In this document: in pieces, positions 1-7,292 of the stretch
Layout of the letters: each line of letters starts with the position of its first letter
Position numbering within the stretch: position 1 is the first letter of the stretch
NCBI GenBank assembly: GCA_017427465.1
Contig: JAFRST010000061.1
Span: 1-64,000, forward strand
Length of the DNA: 64,000 bases
Source: Clostridiales bacterium
Lineage (GTDB): Bacteria > Bacillota > Clostridia > Saccharofermentanales > Saccharofermentanaceae
Direction: 5' to 3'
Position numbers and translations under genes: made by a program
Notes under the pieces: generated by a model
Database searches by the model: none
Seen by the model: the letters and a program-made list of their open reading frames with translations, nothing else
What the model was told of the DNA's origin: nothing

Positions 1-297
1 CCCGACAGATCTCTGATCGCCCAGATGTACGAGGGCTTGGTCTTGTAGAGGAGTGAAAAAGGACTCCTGTGGACGCCTTCCCTCACGAGCTTGTCGTAGA
101 ATATCACCCTTCTCAGCGAGCTCGCGCATAGCGTCATAGGCCTCGTCGACCTTCTTGACTGTCTTCTGCAAATCGATGATGTGAATTGAGTTACGCTCCG
201 TGAAGATATACTCAGACATCTTAGGGTTCCAACGGCGTGTCTGGTGACCGAAGTGTACACCTGCTTCAAGAAGCTGCTTCATTAAAATAACTGGCAT
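1..297 (-). CDS. rpsB: 30S ribosomal protein S2, N-terminal part only; breaks off
   Basis: S2 is a structural protein of the small ribosomal subunit. The first 64 or so codons read from the ATG at 297 match S2 well: [20 protein letters not shown], then [20 protein letters not shown] and a following [15 protein letters not shown]. After about position 105 the frame stays open but no longer resembles S2, which should continue with a VLFVGTKKQA-type strand. Another minus frame there encodes a more protein-like stretch containing [14 protein letters not shown] and [15 protein letters not shown], which I do not recognise. The 5' half is certain. What lies beyond the break is either a rearrangement or a chimeric sequence end. 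The RBS is AGGAGG at 305-312. Confidence 0.85.
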   Translation of the reverse strand, partial: MPVILMKQLLEAGVHFGHQTRRWNPKMSEYIFTERNSIHIIDLQKTVKKVDEAYDAMRELAEKGDILRQAREGRRPQESFFTPLQDQALVHLGDQRSVG

Positions 298-321
298 AAA
301 ATAAATCCTCCTGTTTTCTTC

Positions 322-374
322 CGTATACACCAAGTAATATTCAGCTCAAATTGGCCACAGTCGGAGTGTATACG
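322..374 (-). promoter_or_regulatory. Structured rpsB leader, closed by a 9-bp long-range stem
   Basis: Bases 322-330 (cgtatacac) are exactly complementary to 366-374 (gtgtatacg) and enclose 35 nt. The structure lies in the 5' UTR between the proposed promoter and the rpsB RBS. Ribosomal protein leaders of this kind often bind their own product. Whether this one binds S2 is inference. Confidence 0.5.
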
Positions 375-392
375 TGATTTTTATGCTCGAGT

Positions 393-421
393 ATTCTAAC
401 AAAATGCCCTTGTCAAAGCAA
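393..421 (-). promoter_or_regulatory. Probable rpsB promoter
   Basis: On the minus strand TTGCTT (416-421) is followed after 17 nt by TAGAAT (393-398). The start point would fall near 386, upstream of the leader stem. The -35 overlaps the upstream terminator hairpin. Confidence 0.5.
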
Positions 422-431
422 GGGCTTTTTT
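406..431. terminator. Rho-independent terminator between folA and rpsB
   Basis: A perfect 7-bp stem, gcccttg/caagggc (406-412 with 419-425), has a 6-nt loop. It is followed by six T on the plus strand and by ATTTTGTT on the minus strand. Since both neighbouring genes are on the minus strand, it most likely ends the thyA-folA operon despite the poorer minus-strand U tract. Confidence 0.6.
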
Positions 432-526
432 ATTTATATATAATTATCCGGTTTTTCTGACTCCTTTTTTACACTACAGCCGGCAAAATCATGCTTATAG
501 TGTAACGGACAAAGCGGCAGGAGATA

Positions 527-1027
527 TCAGGCTTTATTAATTCTTCTATAGTGCTTTACCGTGAATTCTACGCCCTTTGCGCTCATTACGGGCGGCTCTT
601 CCTCCTCTAATTCCCAGTCGGGATCCTCATCAAGATTCGGGAACCAGCAGTCAGCCTCAAATTCAGCCTTGATACTGGTGATTATGGCCTTGTCGCAAAG
701 TCCGATCAGCGAATTATAGAGCGATGCTCCGCCGATAAGGTATACTTCATCAGCGGTAAGAGCAAGGAAATCTTCAAGCTCAGCAGCCGAATGAAGCACC
801 ATGGCGCCTTCCTTCTCGTATTCATAGCTTCTGGACATAATTATGTTGACTCTGTCAGGCAGAAGCCTCTGGCCCGGGAAAGTCTCAAGAGTCTTTCTTC
901 CGTAAACGACAGTATGTCCTGCCGTATATTTCTTAAAAACGCCTTTCTGGTCTTCAGGCAAAGAGATCAGGAGCTTTCCCTGGTTGCCGATTGCCCAATT
1001 CCTGTCTACTGCTGAGATTGCGATCAT
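527..1027 (-). CDS. folA: Dihydrofolate reductase
   Basis: It reduces dihydrofolate to tetrahydrofolate with NADPH in the cytoplasm, regenerating the folate oxidised by thymidylate synthase. At 166 aa it has the usual chromosomal length. Visible features are the N-terminal strand MIAISAVDRNWAIG, the loop with Pro24 and acidic Asp26 at the catalytic position (LPEDQ), the nucleotide-binding YGRKTLETFPG and the IGGASLYN segment. The RBS is GAGGGG, about 8 nt before the ATG. It is the last gene of the thyA - phosphatase - folA operon, 5 nt after the phosphatase stop. This is a confident family call. Confidence 0.95.
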   Translation of the reverse strand: MIAISAVDRNWAIGNQGKLLISLPEDQKGVFKKYTAGHTVVYGRKTLETFPGQRLLPDRVNIIMSRSYEYEKEGAMVLHSAAELEDFLALTADEVYLIGGASLYNSLIGLCDKAIITSIKAEFEADCWFPNLDEDPDWELEEEEPPVMSAKGVEFTVKHYRRINKA

Positions 1028-1032
1028 AAGTA

Positions 1033-1746
1033 TTACCCCTCAAATAATTGTGTGAAATATCCTGACTGTGATATCGGTTCGCCTGCTTCGATAAGGTGTG
1101 TGGCGTCACCGAAAACCTGTACTCTGAAGCTTGCCTCTCCGGGGATTCTTTCTTCCGAACCCATTACGGTTATGGACGTCGGCTGCATCATCATTCCCTG
1201 CCAAAGCGCCGGTGCTGCTATTCCGATAAGATGGCCGATCAGCAATGCCGTAATACCGAAGTGGCAGAAGAATACGATGTTGTCGTCATTGTGTTCAATC
1301 ACATCGTAAAAGCCCCTGTCGTTGCGCTTGTAGCCGTGCTTTTCGAGCAATGCATCAAAGCCTTCATAGACTTCCCTGGCGTGCTTATCGAGATCTCCGG
1401 ACTTCATTATCTTGGTCTGGTCCCACTTATCCTTGTCGTGGAGCTCATCCCAGTTGTTGAAATCTCTGGGATAGAAATCCCAGGCGATAGTCCAGGCATT
1501 CTCTTTCTCGTCCCAGACCCTGTAATAGAACTCCTGCAGCCAGTCACAGGTGATGGCCTCTTTACCGGTAGCCTTAAGCGATAAAGAGCAGGTATCCTTC
1601 GCTCTGCCCATGGGAGAGCAATATATCTGTTTGATGTCCCAATTTGCTACGCGCTTTGCAAGGATCTCTGCCTCGCGCCAGCCCTTCTCTGTCAAGGAAT
1701 CCTTCTCGTAGTCAGGATCCCCGTGCCTAATAAAGATCAGCTTCAT
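1033..1746 (-). CDS. Histidine phosphatase family protein (phosphoglycerate mutase-like)
   Basis: It belongs to the histidine phosphatase superfamily, which forms a phosphohistidine intermediate. The RHG signature is at residues 7-9 (FIRHGDPDYEKDSLTEKG), with the second histidine probably in FFCHFG about residue 162. At 237 aa it is slightly longer than CobC-type phosphatases, with an extra central region of Trp/Asp-rich sequence around WDFYPRDFNNWDEL. It lies between thyA (15 nt upstream) and folA (5 nt downstream), so it is probably co-transcribed with both. The substrate is unknown. The context suggests a phosphorylated nucleotide or pterin, but that is inference only. Confidence 0.85.
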   Translation of the reverse strand: MKLIFIRHGDPDYEKDSLTEKGWREAEILAKRVANWDIKQIYCSPMGRAKDTCSLSLKATGKEAITCDWLQEFYYRVWDEKENAWTIAWDFYPRDFNNWDELHDKDKWDQTKIMKSGDLDKHAREVYEGFDALLEKHGYKRNDRGFYDVIEHNDDNIVFFCHFGITALLIGHLIGIAAPALWQGMMMQPTSITVMGSEERIPGEASFRVQVFGDATHLIEAGEPISQSGYFTQLFEG

Positions 1747-1761
1747 TCAGGATACCGCCCG

Positions 1762-2595
1762 TCAGACTGCTACAGGGATTCCCTTGATCTTGGGACCTGC
1801 CTCATAGCCTTCAAGTCTGATGTTATCTGTAGTGAACTGATAGAAATCAGTGATGCCATCATCAAGAACGAGCTTCGGAGCCGGATACTTGGGCATCTCG
1901 ATGAGTTCTTTTACGATATCCACATGTCTGTCGTAGATGTGAGCATCAGCGATTACATGCACGAACTCACCTACTTCGAGGCCGGAGCATCTTGCCATAA
2001 GGTGAACCAGAACCGCATACTGGCATACGTTCCAAGCGTTAGCAACGAGCATGTCATTGCTTCTCTGATTTAAGATCGCATTGAGCTTATTGCCTGTAAC
2101 GTTGAATGTCATTGAATAAGCGCAGGGATAAAGGTGCATCTCTGAAAGATCCTGATGAACGTAGATATTCGTCATTATTCTTCTTGAAGAAGGATTATTT
2201 TTCAGATCGAAAAGTACGCGGTCGACCTGGTCGAACTCTCCTTCTTTATACTTATGTTTAACGCCAAGCTGGTATCCGTAAGCCTTTCCGATGGAACCAG
2301 TCTCATCAGCCCAGGCATCCCAGATATGGGAGTTAAGATCGTTTACGTTATTAGATTTCTTCTGCCAGATCCACAAAAGCTCATCAACAGCAGCTTTGAA
2401 GTTGATCCAGCGCTGTGTAAACATCGGGAATTCCTCTGCCAGGTTATAGCGATTTACGATAGCAAACGCCTTATACGTGTAGGCGGGTGCTCCGTCATCA
2501 GCCCAATGGGGCCTTACCTTGTCATTGATCGTTGAATAGCCTGAATTAAGTATGGTTCTAATGTTCTCATCGAAAATATCATCTGCCCGACTCAT
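1762..2595 (-). CDS. thyA: Thymidylate synthase (ThyA type)
   Basis: It methylates dUMP to dTMP using methylene-tetrahydrofolate, which is oxidised to dihydrofolate and then recycled by FolA in the same operon. The start is set at the ATG at 2595, because AAGGTGGTGG (2601-2610) makes a good RBS for it. A GTG at 2607 lies inside that RBS. The resulting 277 aa is normal. The catalytic Cys (about residue 158) sits in YPCAYSMTF, where most ThyA proteins have Pro-Cys-His, so the neighbouring His is Ala here. The nucleotide-binding QRSND and the FVHVIADAHIYDRHVD segment are intact. A TATAAT at 2626-2631 is the probable -10. Confidence 0.93.
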   Translation of the reverse strand: MSRADDIFDENIRTILNSGYSTINDKVRPHWADDGAPAYTYKAFAIVNRYNLAEEFPMFTQRWINFKAAVDELLWIWQKKSNNVNDLNSHIWDAWADETGSIGKAYGYQLGVKHKYKEGEFDQVDRVLFDLKNNPSSRRIMTNIYVHQDLSEMHLYPCAYSMTFNVTGNKLNAILNQRSNDMLVANAWNVCQYAVLVHLMARCSGLEVGEFVHVIADAHIYDRHVDIVKELIEMPKYPAPKLVLDDGITDFYQFTTDNIRLEGYEAGPKIKGIPVAV

Positions 2596-2625
2596 GGAAT
2601 CCACCACCTTTTTTAGAATAGTTCG

Positions 2626-2631
2626 ATTATA
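2626..2631 (-). promoter_or_regulatory. -10 element of the thyA operon
   Basis: TATAAT on the minus strand lies 30 nt upstream of the thyA ATG. Candidate -35 hexamers are TTGTCT (19-nt spacer) and TTGAAA (14-nt spacer); neither has ideal spacing. Confidence 0.45.
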
Positions 2632-2656
2632 TCATTATGTTGCAATTTCAAGACAA

Positions 2657-2691
2657 TCAAAAAAATGACCTCCGTACTTAGTACGAAGGTC
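2657..2691 (-). terminator. Terminator of the tRNA-Pro pair
   Basis: An 11-bp stem (GACCTTCGTAC with GTACGGAGGTC, one G-U) and a TAA loop are followed by seven T on the minus strand, 10 nt beyond the end of tRNA-Pro(AGG). Confidence 0.9.
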
Positions 2692-2700
2692 ATCTTTCTT

Positions 2701-2777
2701 TGGTCGGAGTGACGGGACTTGAACCCACGACCTCTTGCTCCCTAAGCAAGCACTCTAGCCACCTGAGCTACACCCCG
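2701..2777 (-). tRNA. tRNA-Pro, anticodon AGG
   Basis: A complete cloverleaf of 77 nt with encoded CCA. The acceptor CGGGGTG pairs with CACTCCG, followed by discriminator A. The anticodon arm is CTTGC-TTAGGGA-GCAAG, giving anticodon AGG at positions 34-36. The T arm contains GTTCAAGTC. It reads the CCU proline codon. A34 in a bacterial tRNA other than tRNA-Arg(ACG) is uncommon. It is transcribed after the CGG isoacceptor from the same promoter. Confidence 0.95.
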
Positions 2778-2805
2778 ATGAACACGCCTTGTCAAGGAAA
2801 AATAT

Positions 2806-2881
2806 TGGTCGGAGTGGCGGGACTTGAACCCACGGCCTCCTGCTCCCGAAGCAGGCACTCTACCACCTGAGCCACACCCCG
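2806..2881 (-). tRNA. tRNA-Pro, anticodon CGG
   Basis: A complete 76-nt cloverleaf with encoded CCA. The anticodon arm is CCTGC-TTCGGGA-GCAGG, giving CGG for the CCG codon. It is nearly identical to the downstream tRNA-Pro(AGG) in the acceptor and T arms, which suggests local duplication. Confidence 0.96.
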
Positions 2882-2909
2882 ATGGAGTATTCCTCTAACA
2901 AGCCTATAA

Positions 2910-2938
2910 ATCTTATAACAACAGATAAAAATATGCAA
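2910..2938 (-). promoter_or_regulatory. Promoter of the tRNA-Pro pair
   Basis: On the minus strand TTGCAT (2933-2938), a 17-nt spacer and TAAGAT (2910-2915) lie about 30 nt upstream of tRNA-Pro(CGG). Confidence 0.55.
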
Positions 2939-2968
2939 GAGCAATTATTTAATAGTCTGAAACATTGA

Positions 2969-2999
2969 TAAAAAAAGGCTGCCACGATCTGTGACAGCC
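2969..2999 (-). terminator. Terminator of the ileS...ispH-S1 operon
   Basis: A GGCTGTCAC/GTGGCAGCC stem (2977-2985 with 2991-2999) is followed by seven T on the minus strand, about 20 nt beyond the ispH-S1 stop. The same GGCTG...GGCAGCC core recurs at 20417 and 44895. Confidence 0.92.
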
Positions 3000-3020
3000 T
3001 TTGGTTTACTTAATTATCTA

Positions 3021-5060
3021 TTAAGCTTCTTCTGTTGTCTCAGGTGCCTCAGCGGGTGCCTCTTCAACAGGTGCTTCCTCAGCTGCTTCCTCTTCAGGGA
3101 GCTCAGGATCGATAGGAGCTACTTCCTTGATGGAGATAGAGATTCTTCTTGCCTCAGGTTCGATCTTGATAACCTTAGCCTGAACAACCTGACCAACGGA
3201 AAGAGCATCCTCAGGCTTCTCAAGTCTTCTGGAAGAGATCTGAGAAACATGGCAGAGTGCGTCGAGATCAGGCTCAAGCTGAACGAAAGCGCCGAACTTT
3301 GTAAGACGTACAACTGTACCCTGAACGGTGCAACCTACAGGCATTCTCTCTTCAATATTGTAGTAAGGATCATCCTCAAGTCTCTTATAGCCCAAAGAGA
3401 TCTTCTTTGTCTCTTTGTCGAAAGCCTTAACATAAACGTCGATCTCGTCGCCAACCTTGAGAACATCCGAAGGCTTAGCGTTACGGCTCCAGGAAAGTTC
3501 ACTTACATGAACGAGTCCGTCAACACCGCCGATATCGATGAATGCACCGAAATCAACGAGGCTTCTGACAACACCTGTATAGTGCTTGCCTTCCTCGATG
3601 TTGTCCCAGATCTCAGCGGACTTCTTACGACGCTCTTCGGAAACGATGATTCTGTGGCTTCCGGAGATTCTGAGACGGCCCTTCTCAGTATCAAACTTTG
3701 TAACGAGGATCTCGAGTGACTGGCCGACATAAGACTCCAAATCCTTAACGTCGCCTGTCTTGATCTGTGTTCTGTGGATATAGATATCAACGCCCTTATA
3801 TGTTCCGATAACGCCGTCCTTAACAGTACGTGTGATCTTAACATCGATAGGTGTCTTATTCTTATATGCTTCCTCGATCTCGGCTCTGCCCTTCTCGGAC
3901 TCTACGTCATTCTTAGAAAGGATGATTTCCTTGCCCTGATCGGAATTCTTAATGCTTCTGACTTTAACGGTTACTTCTGTGTGCTCGGCAATTGCCTTGT
4001 CAAGATCGAAGTCAGGATCCGAATCAAACTCCTTACGTGAAATTCTTCCTTCGGACTTGTCGTGTACGTCTACATAAACATAGTCGTCATCAGCAGAAGT
4101 AATTGTGCCCTTAACAACAGCACCTCTTCTAACCTGTGCAATTAAATCGACAGCATTGGCAAACTCTGTGTCAAAGCCCTGATTTGTGATCTTCTCTTCT
4201 TCGTTCATTTGTTGAACAACCTCCAAAATAATAGCTTCCGGTGTAGATGCACCCGCTGTAATCCCGACTTTATCCGTAGGAAGGATCTTCCCTTCCGAGA
4301 TGAGGCGTCCTACTTCAGCGCCGGAATTGACAAGGAATGTTCTTGCACAACGACCTTTGCAGATTTCCAAAAGCTTAGTGGTGTTCGAACTGTGAGCCGA
4401 ACCAATGACGATCATTGAATCGGATATCTCAGAGAGCGAAGCGGCTTCCTTTTGCCTACTTTCAGTCGTAATACATATTGTATCAAAAAGATTTATTTTT
4501 TCAATTTTATTTTTAACAGTATTACAGATTTTTTCGAACATATAACTCGAAAAAGTCGTTTGGGAGATCAATATCGCACTTTCAAGCGGAAAATCAAGGT
4601 TATCGAGATCCTCAGGCGCCTTGATCACGGCGCATTTTACGCCCGTTCCCTCTGCCTCTCCGAGAATGCCTGTTACCTCAGGATGTCCCTGAGTTCCGGT
4701 AATGATTATGTTCATTCCTTTTTGCGCATTTTCTCTGACGATCTTATGGATCTTAGACACGAACGGACAGGTCATATCCCTTATCTCGCAGTTTTTCGAA
4801 CAGAGAATAGCGATCTCTTCAGGCGTGACACCGTGAGCCCTGATTATTACTATGGAATTCTCAGGAACTTCTTCGGCTGTTTCACATATAACGAATCCGC
4901 CGGCAAGTAATTTGTCTACCACATAGCGGTTATGGACGATCTCGCCGAGCATAACGAGCTTTCTGCCGTCAGCCTTAGCTGCGACAGCTTCTTCAGCAGC
5001 CGTTACGGCATTCTTAACACCGAAGCAAAAGCCCGAAGACCTGGCGATGGTTACATTCAT
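3021..5060 (-). CDS. ispH: IspH (4Fe-4S HMBPP reductase) fused to ribosomal protein S1
   Basis: A 679-aa bifunctional protein. Residues 1-285 are IspH, the last enzyme of the MEP isoprenoid pathway, which reduces HMBPP to IPP and DMAPP. The three cluster cysteines are visible at about 12 (GFCFGVKNA), 98 (DMTCPF) and 196 (FDTICITT). Residues 311-640 hold four S1 RNA-binding domains at about 311-380, 396-465, 485-553 and 570-640. The third and fourth carry the classic GAF(I/V) strand (VDFGAFIDIGG, TKFGAFVQLEP). The tail (645-679) is rich in Glu, Ala and Pro. This fusion is a known feature of many Clostridia. No stop or frameshift interrupts it. It overlaps cmk by 4 nt and ends a long operon. 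Confidence 0.96.
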   Translation of the reverse strand: MNVTIARSSGFCFGVKNAVTAAEEAVAAKADGRKLVMLGEIVHNRYVVDKLLAGGFVICETAEEVPENSIVIIRAHGVTPEEIAILCSKNCEIRDMTCPFVSKIHKIVRENAQKGMNIIITGTQGHPEVTGILGEAEGTGVKCAVIKAPEDLDNLDFPLESAILISQTTFSSYMFEKICNTVKNKIEKINLFDTICITTESRQKEAASLSEISDSMIVIGSAHSSNTTKLLEICKGRCARTFLVNSGAEVGRLISEGKILPTDKVGITAGASTPEAIILEVVQQMNEEEKITNQGFDTEFANAVDLIAQVRRGAVVKGTITSADDDYVYVDVHDKSEGRISRKEFDSDPDFDLDKAIAEHTEVTVKVRSIKNSDQGKEIILSKNDVESEKGRAEIEEAYKNKTPIDVKITRTVKDGVIGTYKGVDIYIHRTQIKTGDVKDLESYVGQSLEILVTKFDTEKGRLRISGSHRIIVSEERRKKSAEIWDNIEEGKHYTGVVRSLVDFGAFIDIGGVDGLVHVSELSWSRNAKPSDVLKVGDEIDVYVKAFDKETKKISLGYKRLEDDPYYNIEERMPVGCTVQGTVVRLTKFGAFVQLEPDLDALCHVSQISSRRLEKPEDALSVGQVVQAKVIKIEPEARRISISIKEVAPIDPELPEEEAAEEAPVEEAPAEAPETTEEA

Positions 5061-5731
5061 TTATCTTCCTCGTCCAAGTGGCTCAAGAGGAATTCTCTTG
5101 TACCGTCAATATCGTACTTGCCTGTATCGATAACGATTGCTTCAGGAACCTGGATCAAAGGTGATGTTGCTCTCTTGGAATCCTGCTCGTCACGGTAAAG
5201 GATATCTCTTAATACTTCTTCCTTTGTCTGTGAGTGATCACCGGCTGCCTCAAGTTCAGCCAGTCTTCTCTCTGCTCTTACTTCAGGTGCACAGACAACG
5301 AAGAACTTATACTTAGCGTCAGGAAGCACAACAGATGCGATATCTCTGCCGTCAAGGACAAATGTCTGGTTCCTGGCGATCTCTCTTTGGAGCGATACCA
5401 TTGCTGTTCTTACAACGGGATGGGCTGAAACATCAGAAGCAGCTATGGATGTCTGAGGTGTGCGGAGTTCGCCCGTAACGTCCTCACCGTCAAGGATCAT
5501 GTGCTGAACGCCGTCAATGAACTCGACATCGATCTTGATCTCGTCCATCATCTTCTTGACAGCTTCGGGATCTTTCGCGTTGATCCTTCTCTTGATGGAA
5601 GCAACAGCGCATGTACGGTACATGGCACCTGTATCCAGATACATGATTCCAAGCGCTTTAGCTACACCTTTTGCGAGTGTGCTCTTGCCTGATCCTGAAG
5701 GTCCGTCGATTGCAATCTGATAAATACCCAT
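5057..5731 (-). CDS. cmk: Cytidylate kinase
   Basis: It phosphorylates CMP and dCMP with ATP, in pyrimidine salvage. The P-loop GPSGSGKSTLAKG is at residues 10-22, and YLDTGAMYRT (about 31-40) is the CMP-binding segment. FVLDGRDIASVV and the basic lid with ERRLAEL follow. At 224 aa it has normal length. The start has RBS AAGGAG. It lies 12 nt after the RpiR-type regulator and overlaps ispH-S1 by 4 nt. The cmk - ispH - rpsA order is common in Clostridia. Confidence 0.97.
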   Translation of the reverse strand: MGIYQIAIDGPSGSGKSTLAKGVAKALGIMYLDTGAMYRTCAVASIKRRINAKDPEAVKKMMDEIKIDVEFIDGVQHMILDGEDVTGELRTPQTSIAASDVSAHPVVRTAMVSLQREIARNQTFVLDGRDIASVVLPDAKYKFFVVCAPEVRAERRLAELEAAGDHSQTKEEVLRDILYRDEQDSKRATSPLIQVPEAIVIDTGKYDIDGTREFLLSHLDEEDK

Positions 5732-5743
5732 ATATATACTCCT

Positions 5744-6631
5744 TTATAAAATATCTCCGTCTTCCGTATTGCGGTCTCTGCCGATCTCATAGACACGGTA
5801 CTGTGACCACAAGCTCTCCAATGACTCAAGGGATGACTTGATGTGTTCTTTTCGATGCATTCCCAAAGATACCAGGAGTGCATTAATAAGTGACAAAGGC
5901 GCAGTCAGTGAGTCTACGAATGATGCCATCGATGACTTTGCGAAAAGCTTGATATCCGCATATTCAGTCATTGCCGTATCGTCCTTGTCTGTAATGGCAA
6001 TGATCGTAGCGCCCTTTTTCTTTGCGTAACCCATAGAGTTAATGGTTCTCGTAGAATATCTCGGGAAAGAAATGCCGATCATGACATCTCCTTTGCCAAT
6101 CGGCATGATCTGCTCGAAAAGCTCATTTGTACAAGTGCTCCTTACGAGCACGACGTCATCAAAAAGAAGCGTCATATAAAAGTGCATAAACTCTGACAGA
6201 GGAGCAGATGCCCTGATGCCCATGATATATATCTTGCGGGCTCCGAGGATCGAGTTAACGGCTTTGGTAAACTCTTTCTCGTCTATGGAATTAAGAGAAT
6301 CCCTTAAGTTATTGATATCCTGTGCAACAACTGATCTTAAAGCATCGCCGTCGTTATCGAACTTCTCCGTAAGACCGAGTCTCTGAACAGATGTGAGCTT
6401 TGATTTCAGATCTTCCTGCAAAGCTTTCTGGAACTCCGGATAGCCTTCAAACCCGAGTTCAGTAGTAAATCTGACTACTGTAGATTCGGATACGCCGACT
6501 TCCTCGCCGAGCTTTGCGGCGGTCATGTAAGCAGCTTTGTCATAAGACTCAAGGATGAAGTTGCCTATCGCCTTATGGCCTTTACTCATCGTAGCGACGG
6601 CTTTCTCAATAAGTTCAAGCGTTCCCGTCAT
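5744..6631 (-). CDS. MurR/RpiR-family transcriptional regulator
   Basis: A 295-aa DNA-binding regulator. The N-terminal RpiR helix-turn-helix spans about residues 30-70 (AAKLGEEVGVSESTVVRF). The C-terminal half is a sugar-phosphate-binding SIS domain beginning near KIYIMGIRASAPLSEF. Family members typically sense phosphosugars such as MurNAc-6-P. The start is taken at the ATG at 6631 (AAGG 8 nt before) rather than the upstream GTG at 6640. It overlaps scpB by about 17 nt and precedes cmk by 12 nt, so it is embedded in a housekeeping operon without an obvious sugar gene nearby. Its target is unknown. Confidence 0.9.
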   Translation of the reverse strand: MTGTLELIEKAVATMSKGHKAIGNFILESYDKAAYMTAAKLGEEVGVSESTVVRFTTELGFEGYPEFQKALQEDLKSKLTSVQRLGLTEKFDNDGDALRSVVAQDINNLRDSLNSIDEKEFTKAVNSILGARKIYIMGIRASAPLSEFMHFYMTLLFDDVVLVRSTCTNELFEQIMPIGKGDVMIGISFPRYSTRTINSMGYAKKKGATIIAITDKDDTAMTEYADIKLFAKSSMASFVDSLTAPLSLINALLVSLGMHRKEHIKSSLESLESLWSQYRVYEIGRDRNTEDGDIL

Positions 6632-7286
6632 CTTTCTCACCTTCTTTGTTCTCTTCTGCTTCAGGCTTCATAAGGCTGTCGATAGAGATCTGCTTGTCCT
6701 CACCTGCTGTTGCTTCCTTAAGTGAATTCTCCATATCTCTGATGGTCTGATAGCTCATGAGCTCAAGCGGCGGGAGATCTCTTACGGATTCGATTCCGAA
6801 TTCAGTAAGGAATTTCTTTGATGTCTTAAATAGCGAAGGTCTGCCGGGCGCGTCGAGATTGCCGGCTTCTTCGATCCATCCTCTGTCCAAAAGTCTGGAG
6901 ATGATAGAGTCTGAAGATACGCCTCTTACGAGCTCGACCTGCGCTCTCGTGCAAGGCTGGTTATATGCGATTACAGCGAGGGTCTCATAAGAAGCCTGCG
7001 AAAGCGGAGGAGACTGCCTCGGGCCGAACATGCGGTCAAGGACTTTCTTCTGGGAAGGTCTAGTCATGATCGCATAAGAATCCTCTGTCCTTCTTATTTC
7101 AAGGCCGCTCCATGGGTTGCCCGCGTATCTGTCAGTAAGATGCTTCAACGCTTCTGTTACGGCATTTTTAGAGCAATTCAATATCTCGGAGAGCTTATCT
7201 ACCGAGACCGGGTCACCCGAAATAAAAAGTATAGATTCTATTGCACCGGGTAATTCTTGTGCGGTTATCTTAAAATCATCTTCCAT
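6615..7286 (-). CDS. scpB: Segregation and condensation protein B
   Basis: The winged-helix kleisin-interacting subunit of the SMC-ScpAB condensin complex, which organises and segregates the nucleoid. At 223 aa it has usual length plus an acidic C-terminal tail (EAEENKEGEKDDGNA). The core motifs SILFISGDPVSVDKLSEIL, QASYETLAVIAYNQP and RGVSSDSIISRLLDRGWI are typical ScpB. It follows scpA by 6 nt. Confidence 0.96.
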   Translation of the reverse strand: MEDDFKITAQELPGAIESILFISGDPVSVDKLSEILNCSKNAVTEALKHLTDRYAGNPWSGLEIRRTEDSYAIMTRPSQKKVLDRMFGPRQSPPLSQASYETLAVIAYNQPCTRAQVELVRGVSSDSIISRLLDRGWIEEAGNLDAPGRPSLFKTSKKFLTEFGIESVRDLPPLELMSYQTIRDMENSLKEATAGEDKQISIDSLMKPEAEENKEGEKDDGNA

Positions 7287-7292
7287 ATTGCT

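Noticed and set aside
3021..5060. ispH and rpsA as two genes joined by a sequencing error
   Set aside because: The frame is continuous, and the same fusion is well known in Clostridia.
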